From: Bacillota bacterium
Lineage (GTDB): Bacteria > Bacillota > Limnochordia > Darwinibacteriales > Darwinibacteriaceae
Length of the DNA stretch: 64,000 nucleotides
Assembly: GCA_012518325.1 (NCBI GenBank)
Contig: JAAYSR010000234.1
Location: 1 to 64,000, forward strand
Reading direction: 5' to 3'
Shown one piece after another: positions 28,965-36,763 of the stretch. The notes below the pieces were generated by a model, which had not been told where the DNA came from, made no database searches, and saw only the letters and a list, made by a program, of their open reading frames with translations. The first letter of the stretch is position 1, and each line of letters begins with the position of its first letter. A program made the position numbers and the translations under genes.

Positions 28965-29794
28965 TCTACTTCACCTCCATCTTTCCCCAAAATCCAGACT
29001 CGAACACGCCAGCCCTGAATCTCCGCCTTCACAATGACCGGCCTATCGGAATCATTTTTGAACTTGAAATCAGTATGGGGCCAGGCCACCGTGGCATCCA
29101 GCCCGTGTTTAATGTAACTTGGTGCAACAGAATGAATCCTGCGCTCCACAATCTCCAGCCCAGCCAGGCGCACCGCATTGTACAGTGTGGTGGAAGACTG
29201 GCAGATACCTCCCCCTACACCAGGAACGACGGCTTCGCCTAAAATGATGGGAGCATTCTTGTAGCCCTTCTCCACTGTCCTCTCCCCGACTGTCTCATTA
29301 AAGGAAAACACCTCCCCCGGCAGCACAACTGTATTGTTGATGGCTGCCAAAGAAAGGCGAATGTTTTCCACCCGGCCGGGACTGCCGATCAGGGGAGTAG
29401 TAAAATCGCCTAAGACATCTGTCAGCTCCTGCAAGTGCTCTGTGCGAACAAAAGGCACTACCTCTATACCTTCCATTCTAAGCTGGCTTTTGGCCGAGGC
29501 GTTGACAACCTTGTCAACAATGGCATCCACATCAAAATAAAGGCCGTTTTCATGGGGAATGATCTCCCCCGTAGCCTTATCCAGCGTAGCGTTGACGGGA
29601 GAACGCATGTTGGCCAGGGCCATCTGCTCCACAATGACGCGCACTTCATCTGGATAGTAGTATTCCATGATCTGCCCTTCTAAATAGACCTCGGAGCGAA
29701 CTCCAAACAGCCTGCGGTGAATGGTGCGGTACATCATGGGCAGGCCTACGCCCAAAGTGGAAATCAGGGCTGCCATTGCTATTACTTTTCGCAT
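28961..29794 (-). CDS. VanW-family exported protein
   Basis: The 277-residue protein has one N-terminal hydrophobic segment (about 4-21), a poorly conserved middle, and a VanW domain: LPGEVFSFNETVGERTVEKGYKNAP, GGGICQSSTTLYNAVRLAGLEIVERRIHS, DATVAWPHTDFKF. VanW proteins occur in vancomycin clusters but most are of unknown envelope function. ATG 29794 behind GGAAGTG. Its stop overlaps the whiA start, so the two are coupled. Confidence 0.9.
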   Translation of the reverse strand: MRKVIAMAALISTLGVGLPMMYRTIHRRLFGVRSEVYLEGQIMEYYYPDEVRVIVEQMALANMRSPVNATLDKATGEIIPHENGLYFDVDAIVDKVVNASAKSQLRMEGIEVVPFVRTEHLQELTDVLGDFTTPLIGSPGRVENIRLSLAAINNTVVLPGEVFSFNETVGERTVEKGYKNAPIILGEAVVPGVGGGICQSSTTLYNAVRLAGLEIVERRIHSVAPSYIKHGLDATVAWPHTDFKFKNDSDRPVIVKAEIQGWRVRVWILGKDGGEVE

Positions 29795-29846
29795 GTTTAC
29801 ACTTCCCCCCTTCCCAGTCTATTCCGGGAAGGAGAGAACTAAGACC

Positions 29847-31139
29847 TCAGACGACCCATTCGCTGTTTTTGTGCTTGCCGCTGGCACCGGCGAGATACAT
29901 AATCTCCTCGGCAAGTTTCCGGCTGTCATGGCGGACCAGGTCCATACGATCTAACAGATCTCTTTGGTGCACCTGAATGCCCAATGCCTCCAAGGCCTTT
30001 ACGTCGACCCGAACGGGATGGGCGCCCTTGGCGGCATACATCCGGGTCTGTACCGGCGAAATCAGAGCCTGGTTCACGACCATATAATCAAAAATGTTCT
30101 TCCCGTCCAAATGGGCCAAGACTGCCCGCAGGTGGTCGCTGGCAGTATACCCGTCTGTCTCGCCGGGCTGGCTCATGGCGTTGCAGACATAGATGCGCAG
30201 AGCAGCAGTTTCCGCCAGCGCTTCCTTTATGCCGGGAATCAGCAGGTTAGGCATGATGCTGGTGTACAGGCTTCCGGGGCCGACTACTACCACATCGGCG
30301 TCGCGGATCGCCTGTACAGCCTCGGGCAAAGCTTTAGGGGCTGCAGGCTCCAAAAACACCTGTTTAATCTTTTTGTTCTGCTGAGGAAGCAGACTTTCGC
30401 CCATCATGGTCGAGCCGTCTTCATACACCGCCCCCAACCGGACTGATTCCAGCGTGGGAGGCAGCACCCTGCCCCGCACTGCCAAGACCTTGCTGAAGGC
30501 CCGAATGGACTCTTCAAAGTCGCCTGTAATGTCAGTCATTGCTGCTATGAACAGGTTGCCGAAACTGTGCCCTTCCAGCCCTTCGCCCCAGTTAAAACGA
30601 TATTGAAAGAGATCTTCCATCAAAGGTTCTGTATCTGCCAGGGCAACCAAGGTATTGCGAATATCACCTGGCGGCAGGATGCCCAAGTCATCCCGGATGC
30701 GCCCGGAGCTGCCTCCGTCATCGGCCACGGTAACAATCGCTGTAATGTTGGCAGTATGCTCCTTTAAACCCCTGAGCATGGTGGCAAGGCCGGTTCCTCC
30801 CCCAATGGCTACGATATGCAGCCCCTTCTCAAGGTTGCGCGTCTTATAAACATGCTCAACCAAGTTCGGTACATCGGCAGGGCGAATCGCCCCCACCACA
30901 GAACGGATGCCGAAACGAACCGCCAGAGCCACACAGATGGCGCCTACGCCAATCAGGACTGCACCTAGAAAAACAGGATGGAAGTCCCAGCCCGCTGCCC
31001 AATCCAGGATCTTCTTCTCATAAAGTGAGAATACTGGAGTGTTCAGCAGGATAATAATCCCGGTGGCAACCGCAAAAACCCCCACTGCCAGAAGTGCCAG
31101 CCAGCGCTTGACCCGCATGCCCGGGTACAGCCACTTCAT
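29847..31139 (-). CDS. yvcK: YvcK/GlmR-family protein with N-terminal membrane segments
   Basis: The CofD-like domain begins HIVAIGGGTGLATMLRGLK (GGGTG near 113) and continues VADDGGSSGRIR, LPPGDIRNTLVALAD, EGHSFGNLFIAAM, VVVGPGSLYTSIMPNLL and GETDGYTASDH. In Bacillus subtilis YvcK (GlmR) binds UDP-GlcNAc and stimulates GlmS. This 430-residue version has about 100 extra N-terminal residues with two membrane helices (about 12-32 and 56-76). ATG 31139 follows AAGGTG; an upstream GTG would add 6 residues. rapZ, the usual upstream neighbour, is absent; nagB takes its place. Confidence 0.93.
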   Translation of the reverse strand: MKWLYPGMRVKRWLALLAVGVFAVATGIIILLNTPVFSLYEKKILDWAAGWDFHPVFLGAVLIGVGAICVALAVRFGIRSVVGAIRPADVPNLVEHVYKTRNLEKGLHIVAIGGGTGLATMLRGLKEHTANITAIVTVADDGGSSGRIRDDLGILPPGDIRNTLVALADTEPLMEDLFQYRFNWGEGLEGHSFGNLFIAAMTDITGDFEESIRAFSKVLAVRGRVLPPTLESVRLGAVYEDGSTMMGESLLPQQNKKIKQVFLEPAAPKALPEAVQAIRDADVVVVGPGSLYTSIMPNLLIPGIKEALAETAALRIYVCNAMSQPGETDGYTASDHLRAVLAHLDGKNIFDYMVVNQALISPVQTRMYAAKGAHPVRVDVKALEALGIQVHQRDLLDRMDLVRHDSRKLAEEIMYLAGASGKHKNSEWVV

Positions 31140-31183
31140 CCTCTGCACCTTGCCCACCCCCTAAGGCAAAATCCCCGCGATTC

Positions 31184-31906
31184 CTAGAGCCTGCCCCCGG
31201 CAGCCTGATCCACAACGATCGTCACTGAAGGATGCAGCTGCAGGACAGACGCAGGCACTTCCGGTGTCACCGGGCCGTGCACCGCCGCACAAACCGCGTC
31301 AGCCTTGCTGCCTCCGGAGGCGATCAGCACGATACTCTTAGCCTGCATAATACTTTTAATGCCCATGGAGACTGCCTGTGTCGGCACTTCATCCGGGGAG
31401 TCGAAGAAGCGTGAATTGTCCCTGATTGTGCTCTCAGTCAGGTCCACAATCTGAGTTGTAGAATCAAAGGGAGTGCCTGGCTCATTGAAGCCGATATGAC
31501 CGTTGGAGCCAATGCCCAAGAGCTGCAGATCAATGCCGCCGGCCTGCCTGATCGCCTCCTCATAGCGCCTGCACTCAGCTTCCAGATCCGGTGCAATGCC
31601 GCTGGGAACATGGGTGTTTTCTTGCTTAATGTTTATCTTGGAAAAGAGGTTTTCTTCCATATAATACCGATAGCTTTGGGGATGATCCGGAGCCAATCCG
31701 ATGTATTCGTCCAAATTAAAAGTAATCACCCTGCTGAAATCCACCCCGGCCTGATGGTACTCTGCCAAAAGCTTATAGACTCCCAGAGGAGTGCTTCCGG
31801 TGGCTAATCCCAAAACACTGCCGGGCTTGGTTCTTACTTGGGCAACCAGCAGCTTGGCTGCTTCCTCACTCATTCTGTTGAAGTTATTCACAACAATTAC
31901 ATTCAT
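31184..31906 (-). CDS. nagB: Glucosamine-6-phosphate deaminase
   Basis: Converts glucosamine 6-phosphate to fructose 6-phosphate and ammonia. The 240-residue protein contains GLATGSTPLGVYK, TFNLDEYIGL (catalytic Asp), GIGSNGHIGFNEPGTPFDS, and the AVSMGIKSIMQAKSIVLIASG end motif. ATG 31906 behind AGAGGTGG, 18 nt after nagA. The short length without the allosteric C-terminal motif matches the Bacillus form. Confidence 0.96.
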   Translation of the reverse strand: MNVIVVNNFNRMSEEAAKLLVAQVRTKPGSVLGLATGSTPLGVYKLLAEYHQAGVDFSRVITFNLDEYIGLAPDHPQSYRYYMEENLFSKINIKQENTHVPSGIAPDLEAECRRYEEAIRQAGGIDLQLLGIGSNGHIGFNEPGTPFDSTTQIVDLTESTIRDNSRFFDSPDEVPTQAVSMGIKSIMQAKSIVLIASGGSKADAVCAAVHGPVTPEVPASVLQLHPSVTIVVDQAAGGRL

Positions 31907-31924
31907 ATCTGTCCACCTCTCTGC

Positions 31925-33106
31925 TTATTGTGCACTGTATGCCGTTTTCCCGTCGACAATGGTCTTCTGAACGTCAAAGCTGTCGGAAAGAACTACAAAG
32001 TCTGCCCGGAATCCTTCCCTGATCCAGCCCCGGTCTGCAAGCCCCAGGGACTGGGCAGGATTCAGGCTGGCCATGCGAAATGCATCTGGAATGGAGACGC
32101 CAACCTCCTGAATCATGTTCTGAACCGCCTGGAGCATTGTCAGAGTGCTCCCAGCCAGATTGCCTTCTGCCAGGCGGGCTGCTCCGTCCTTGACAAAGAT
32201 TTGGTGGTCACCCAGCGTATATTCGCCATCCGGCAGTCCAGTTGCCTGCACAGCATCTGTGATAAGGACTATCTGCTCCACGCCGGCGCAGCGCAGTAAT
32301 ACCCTGATGGCGCCTGGATGCACGTGAACCAAGTCCGCGATCAGTTCTGTCCAAATACCCGGTGTGGCCAGAACAGCCCCCAGCACTCCCGGCTCTCTGT
32401 GATGCAGACCGCGCATGCCGTTATAAGTATGGGTGGCGTGGGTGATTCCCGCCTCAAAGCCCCGCACAGCCTCTTCATATGTGGCATCAGAATGGCCGAT
32501 GGATACTTTGACTCCCCGTGCCTTCAGCCAGGCGATAGCCTCGAGACTGCCTGGAACCTCCGGTGCTAACGTCACTAAACGGAGCTTTTCTCCTAAGATG
32601 CTGTAAAGGTCTTCCAGCTCACTAACGTCCGCAGGCCTGATGGCCGGGCCATACTGTGCACCTTTATATCTTTCATTAATGTAAGGGCCTTCCAAATGAA
32701 TGCCCAGCACCTCCGCCTCATCCTCGGATCCGGCATAGTCTGCCACAAGCCTGGCTACACTGCGGGTTATCTCCGGTGCGGCGGTAACGGTGCTTGGCAG
32801 AAACGCAACAGTCCCTGATTTCGGCAGATAGCGGGCCATTGTCCGCAAGGCCTCTTCAGTCCCGTCCATCAGCTCACAGCCTGCGGAACCGTGCATGTGT
32901 ACATCAATGAAACCAGGTGCAATGTACCCGCCCTGGGCATCAATGATCTCAAAAACACCTGGAATAGCTGCATCTTTAATCTTGGCGCCTTCTTCTTCGT
33001 CGCCGACGTAAATAATGCGGCTGCCTAAGGTTACAACTGTGCCGTTCGGGATCAGTTTATCTGCAACCACTGTGCCGTTGGTCAGGATCAAGTGCTTTCT
33101 TCTCAA
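31925..33106 (-). CDS. nagA: N-acetylglucosamine-6-phosphate deacetylase
   Basis: Removes acetate from GlcNAc-6-P ahead of NagB. The 393-residue amidohydrolase has VDVHMHGSAGCELMDG (metal His pair), HLEGPYIN (metal Glu), GHSDATYEEA, ITHATHTYNGMRGLHHREPG, and VLITDAVQATGLPDG with the catalytic Asp. The start is a TTG at 33106, the most upstream in frame; no better ribosome site is clear. Runs into nagB. Confidence 0.95.
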   Translation of the reverse strand: MRRKHLILTNGTVVADKLIPNGTVVTLGSRIIYVGDEEEGAKIKDAAIPGVFEIIDAQGGYIAPGFIDVHMHGSAGCELMDGTEEALRTMARYLPKSGTVAFLPSTVTAAPEITRSVARLVADYAGSEDEAEVLGIHLEGPYINERYKGAQYGPAIRPADVSELEDLYSILGEKLRLVTLAPEVPGSLEAIAWLKARGVKVSIGHSDATYEEAVRGFEAGITHATHTYNGMRGLHHREPGVLGAVLATPGIWTELIADLVHVHPGAIRVLLRCAGVEQIVLITDAVQATGLPDGEYTLGDHQIFVKDGAARLAEGNLAGSTLTMLQAVQNMIQEVGVSIPDAFRMASLNPAQSLGLADRGWIREGFRADFVVLSDSFDVQKTIVDGKTAYSAQ

Positions 33107-33234
33107 TTTCCATCACATCCCTTCAGCAGTTCTCTCTCCTGCAATTCTGCTATGGCAGATGCTTTTCCTGCCTGTTCCGCCAGTGTTGCCCGCCGCCGTC
33201 CAAACAAGTTAACCTGGAATAAATATTAATCTTA

Positions 33235-33265
33235 CTTGCATATTCATGCAAAGATGCTGTATAAT
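33235..33265 (+). promoter_or_regulatory. Promoter with ARG-box-like palindrome ahead of the amino-acid transporter
   Basis: TTGCAT (33236-33241), 18-bp spacer, TATAAT (33260-33265). The -35 is the left arm of the perfect palindrome TTGCAT-ATTC-ATGCAA (33236-33251), which fits 16 of 18 positions of the ArgR/AhrC ARG-box consensus, so arginine repression is plausible. Confidence 0.6.
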
Positions 33266-33301
33266 GAGCCCATTAACCGAAGGAAGGATGTATGTTATTC
33301 T

Positions 33302-34072
33302 ATGAAAAAACTGGCTGTAATCATACTTGCTGTCGCCCTGTCTTTGAATTTCTCCACCCTGGCTTTCGGCCAAGGGGTTCTGAAGGTTGCAACTGAAGCC
33401 GGCTTCATGCCCTTTGAATACGTAGGGGCAGAAACTGGCGAACTGTTGGGCTTTGATATGGATCTGATCCGGGCCGTCGGTGAGGTTCTGGGCCTGGAAG
33501 TCAAAATTGACAACATCAGCTGGGACGGCCTGATTCCTGCCCTGCTCAACAATAACTACGATGCGGTCATTGCCGGCGTCACCATTACCCCCGAACGCCA
33601 GGAAAATGTGGCCTTCTCTAAACCCTACTTCGAATCGGTGCTCACAATTGTGACTAGGCAAGGTGCTTCTGAGGCAGCCAGTTTAGATGATCTGGCAGGA
33701 AAAGTCGTGGCAGTACAGATCAGCACGACGGGAGACTTTACTGCAAGTGACCTCTATGACGAGGGCAAACTGAAGAGTGTATCCCGTTTTGATACCGTAG
33801 CCGATGCCATGCAGGCTGTGATTATTGGCGTAGCTGATGCCGTTGTAGTCGACCTTCCTGTAGCCCAGGCCTACCTGGAGGCCAACCCCTTGGCGCCGCT
33901 GGCTGCTGCCGGTCCTGTGTCTGCCGATGAACACTATGGGATCGCAGTAAACAAGAACAACGTTGAACTGCTGGAAAAAATCAACGCCGCCCTGGATGAA
34001 CTTGAACAAAACGGAACCTATGCCGAAATCTACGCAAAGTGGTTTGGAGCTAACACGCCCGCAGCCAACTAG
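33302..34072 (+). CDS. Polar amino-acid ABC transporter substrate-binding protein
   Basis: The 256-residue secreted family-3 binding protein has signal peptide MKKLAVIILAVALSLNFSTL, then VLKVATEAGFMPFEYVG, GFDMDLIRAVGEVLGL, WDGLIPALLNNNYDAVIAGVTITPERQENVAFSKPYF and NAALDELEQNGTYAEIYAKWF. Related to ArtJ/HisJ/GlnH; the ARG-box-like site makes arginine a candidate ligand (inference). ATG 33302 has GGAAGG some 14 nt upstream, longer than usual. Confidence 0.93.
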   Translation: MKKLAVIILAVALSLNFSTLAFGQGVLKVATEAGFMPFEYVGAETGELLGFDMDLIRAVGEVLGLEVKIDNISWDGLIPALLNNNYDAVIAGVTITPERQENVAFSKPYFESVLTIVTRQGASEAASLDDLAGKVVAVQISTTGDFTASDLYDEGKLKSVSRFDTVADAMQAVIIGVADAVVVDLPVAQAYLEANPLAPLAAAGPVSADEHYGIAVNKNNVELLEKINAALDELEQNGTYAEIYAKWFGANTPAAN

Positions 34073-34107
34073 CGTTTTGCGGATAGGCCGGAAAGGAGAA
34101 TTCTAAC

Positions 34108-34764
34108 GTGGACTTTCGCTGGGACCTTGTCTGGAACTCGCTGCCAACACTGCTTACAGGTGCCAAACTCACAGTGCAGCTCACTTCCATAGCAGTATTT
34201 TTCGGTACGATCCTTGGCACCTTTGCCGGTATAGCCAGGATCTCTGCCGGACCTTTCAAAGCGGTGTCTGCCGCCTACATCGATGTAATTCGGGGAACGC
34301 CGCTTCTTGTACAGACTTTCATAATATTCTACGGCTTGCCCAGCCTGATCCAGCGTCCCATTCCGGCCTATGTGGCAGCAGTATTGGCACTCAGCATTAA
34401 CAGCGGAGCGTATGTGGGGGAAATTGTCCGAGCAGGCATCCAGTCCATTGACCGCGGCCAGTGGGAGGCAGCAGCATCCCTGGGACACTCCCGCCTCCAG
34501 GCCATGGGGTATATTATTCTGCCCCAGGCCTTTAAGCGAACGCTGCCTCCCCTTGGCAACGAGTTTATTGCGCTTTTGAAAGACTCTTCCCTCGTCTCTG
34601 TAATCGCCCTTGAAGAGTTGGTGCGCAAAGGGCAGATCATCATTGGGCGCACCTTCCGTCCCTTTGAGGTGTGGCTGGCGGTTGCACTGATCTACTTTGT
34701 GATGACCTTTACCGTCTCACGCTTCGTAAACCTGTTAGAGCGCAAAATGGCGCCGGAGTCTTAA
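34108..34764 (+). CDS. Polar amino-acid ABC transporter permease
   Basis: The 218-residue HisM/GlnP-type permease has LPTLLTGAKLTVQLTSIAVFFG, YIDVIRGTPLLVQTFIIFYGLP, the EAA loop GQWEAAASLGHSRLQAMGYIILPQAFKRTLPPLGNEFIALLKDSSLVSVIA and a C-terminal helix. GTG start with GGAAAGGAG. It follows the binding protein by 35 nt, but the usual ATP-binding subunit gene does not follow; the next gene is convergent, with its stop 6 nt away. Confidence 0.94.
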   Translation: MDFRWDLVWNSLPTLLTGAKLTVQLTSIAVFFGTILGTFAGIARISAGPFKAVSAAYIDVIRGTPLLVQTFIIFYGLPSLIQRPIPAYVAAVLALSINSGAYVGEIVRAGIQSIDRGQWEAAASLGHSRLQAMGYIILPQAFKRTLPPLGNEFIALLKDSSLVSVIALEELVRKGQIIIGRTFRPFEVWLAVALIYFVMTFTVSRFVNLLERKMAPES

Positions 34765-34770
34765 CCGCTC

Positions 34771-35508
34771 TCAGCGTTGACTCAAGCGCCAGTCAGGTCC
34801 CATTAGGAACACATGTAAGTTGTTCCCTATAATTCTCGAAGCTAGGCGCATCCCAACCCTCACTTCAAAATCTTTGAGTTCATAGTTGGTGGTGAACACT
34901 GTAGGCTTTAGATTGGTCAGGCGCGCATCAACGATGAGCAGCAAACGTTCAACAGTCCAAGCAGTTTCTCGCTCACTGCCAAGATCATCCAAAACTAACA
35001 GATCCGCGGACAGCATTTCCTCCACACTGACATTGCCTGTCCGCATTTTTTCTAAGAGCATCGGAACATTGGCGAAGGAAACTGCGTATTTACCTTTAAG
35101 TTCGTTGGCAATAGCGCAAGCCAAATGGGTTTTGCCGGTCCCTGACGGTCCCATGAGCAGAATCCCCCTGCCATCCGAGATTTTGCCGAAGTTCCGCGCA
35201 AAGGCAAGGCAGTCGTTATATGGCTTTCTGTTTAAAGCGGTGACTTGAAAGCTTGCAAAGGTGTGCTCCCTCAACCCGATGGGCAAAGGGTCACGCTGAC
35301 CGGGACTAATCAATAAATTCTGCAGGCGAGAGCGTTCTTCGGAGCGCTCTTTTCTTATACAGCTGCAATCAGATTGAAGCCAGTGCCCCCGAGCCAATGG
35401 TTCCGGCACCGGAAAAGGATGACGGCGGTAGACCTGATGGCGCAGCTCCCCGCATGCGGGGCAGACCTTGCCGCCAAAAAAAGAACGCCTCAAACCAAGT
35501 TTACTCAT
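34771..35508 (-). CDS. DnaC/DnaI-type helicase-loader ATPase
   Basis: The 245-residue protein has an N-terminal zinc-binding region (Cys16, Cys19, Cys48, Cys50), then an AAA+ domain with Walker A GPSGTGKT (120-127), Walker B LLVLDDLGSE (from 170) and sensor-1 FTTNYEL. This is the layout of loaders that deliver the replicative helicase; IstB of insertion sequences is a relative, but there is no transposase here. It overlaps the DnaD-like gene by 8 nt, supporting a primosome role. Confidence 0.87.
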   Translation of the reverse strand: MSKLGLRRSFFGGKVCPACGELRHQVYRRHPFPVPEPLARGHWLQSDCSCIRKERSEERSRLQNLLISPGQRDPLPIGLREHTFASFQVTALNRKPYNDCLAFARNFGKISDGRGILLMGPSGTGKTHLACAIANELKGKYAVSFANVPMLLEKMRTGNVSVEEMLSADLLVLDDLGSERETAWTVERLLLIVDARLTNLKPTVFTTNYELKDFEVRVGMRLASRIIGNNLHVFLMGPDWRLSQR

Positions 35509-35908
35509 CCAGCCACGTGAAGAGGCTGCGATCCTGTTTCGACTCGGTATAGGTAAAATCTTCCCTCCGGATTTTCTCCTTAGTCTGGACACGTCCTTCC
35601 CTCCCTGCACTGCTTTGGTCTTCACTCAAGGCAGACCAATAGGCGTAGAATGTATCATCGGTAGTGATTCCGTGATTAAGCCAGTCCTGAATAATCGCAT
35701 ATACATAATTGAAAGTGACCCGCTTGTCCTTGCCCTGCAGCCGGCTGCGGCGCTGCTCCTGCTTTGCCCTTAAAATAGCGCACCCAATGACAAAGGGGGT
35801 CATTCCCTCATCGTGGGCAGCCCAAAGCTTCTCCTTTTGGGCACTGGACAAAAGGGCTATCTTCTTTTGATACAGCAAAAAGACATCCTCCATTGTAGGA
35901 TCAGCCAC
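35501..35908 (-). CDS. DnaD-domain primosome protein
   Basis: The 135-residue protein is essentially a DnaD-type C-terminal helical domain: IALLSSAQKEKLWAAHDEGMTPFVIGCAILRAKQE...TFNYVYAIIQDWLNHGITT, which is the conserved YxxxILxxW pattern. GTG 35908 follows GGAGGTGGCGGC. No winged-helix N-terminal domain is present, so it is shorter than Bacillus DnaD (232 aa) or DnaB. Paired by overlap with the helicase loader. Confidence 0.82.
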   Translation of the reverse strand: MADPTMEDVFLLYQKKIALLSSAQKEKLWAAHDEGMTPFVIGCAILRAKQEQRRSRLQGKDKRVTFNYVYAIIQDWLNHGITTDDTFYAYWSALSEDQSSAGREGRVQTKEKIRREDFTYTESKQDRSLFTWLDE

Positions 35909-36722
35909 GCCGCCACCTCCATAGACCAAATGTTCCCACTAACAAAATAACAGCCGACAGCACTGTCAGCCACGGTGCTGAACTTACTTTCCGGCTGACA
36001 ACAGGATGAAGCACTCCAGTCCTCAGCTGAGCCCTTTGACTGTTCCTTCCAAAGCGGGGAGCTAAAAGATCGAAGACAGGCGGACCTTCGCCCCGCAGCT
36101 GCCAGGGCCCTTCCCCCAAGTCACGCCAGAAGTCTGCGGCTAAACCGTCGAAAGAACCCGTCAGGACATAATAGCCCCAGGCTGAGTCGGGCTGGGGCAG
36201 TAAGTCGCTGCTGACTTGTACACGAATTGTTCCGTTTTCAGGCCTACTGTAGCTGGTTACTCCTTCAGAAAAAACCTGCACCCGGTTTTCTTCGCCAACG
36301 GCGTAAAGCCTGGTCTCGCCGAAGGGGGCCACACTCAGGCGCAAATCCCAGCCCAGCTCCGGAGCTGTCTGAAAGGTCCAGCCGCCAATTTCAACTTCGG
36401 TGCGCCCAAGGCGGGTCCCCGTGTGTACGTATACTTCGAGGCGCTGGTGGAAGTAACCTTCCGGTGCTTGAAAAGGATTCGTTAAAGCAGCAAACTGGAA
36501 ATCAAAATAGAGATGATCGCTGTCGCTGGATAGCGAAAACTGCAGAAGATCAAACAGTCCCGGAACATATACCCCGTGGGCTGGATAAAGAAGCCCGCCG
36601 GCCCCTGCATCGTCCCCCTTCGGATCCTTGAACACCGCAAATGTCTCCAGCGCAGCAGCCCGCCGGCAAAGCAGTACAATACAGACAGAAAGAAGCAACA
36701 CTCTTAGTTTTCGCAAGCGCAT
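35901..36722 (-). CDS. Exported, C-terminally anchored protein with a glucodextranase-type C-terminal (DOMON-like) domain
   Basis: The 273-residue protein has signal peptide (about 1-24), then FKDPKGDDAGAGGLLYPAHGVYVPGLFDLLQFSL...LYFDFQF...NPFQAPEGYFHQRLEVYV, which resembles the C-terminal binding module of glucodextranase, and a membrane anchor (about 250-268) followed by RWRRG. The module is a beta-sandwich often found on surface carbohydrate enzymes; here it stands alone. Its stop overlaps the DnaD-like gene start, but no functional link is known. Confidence 0.75.
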   Translation of the reverse strand: MRLRKLRVLLLSVCIVLLCRRAAALETFAVFKDPKGDDAGAGGLLYPAHGVYVPGLFDLLQFSLSSDSDHLYFDFQFAALTNPFQAPEGYFHQRLEVYVHTGTRLGRTEVEIGGWTFQTAPELGWDLRLSVAPFGETRLYAVGEENRVQVFSEGVTSYSRPENGTIRVQVSSDLLPQPDSAWGYYVLTGSFDGLAADFWRDLGEGPWQLRGEGPPVFDLLAPRFGRNSQRAQLRTGVLHPVVSRKVSSAPWLTVLSAVILLVGTFGLWRWRRG

Positions 36723-36763
36723 GCCAGATCCCCCCCAGGGATCCTATGCAGTAATACGCTTTT

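Noticed and set aside
34771..35508. IstB-type transposition helper (insertion sequence remnant)
   Set aside because: No transposase or terminal repeats; the overlapping DnaD-domain gene points to primosome function.
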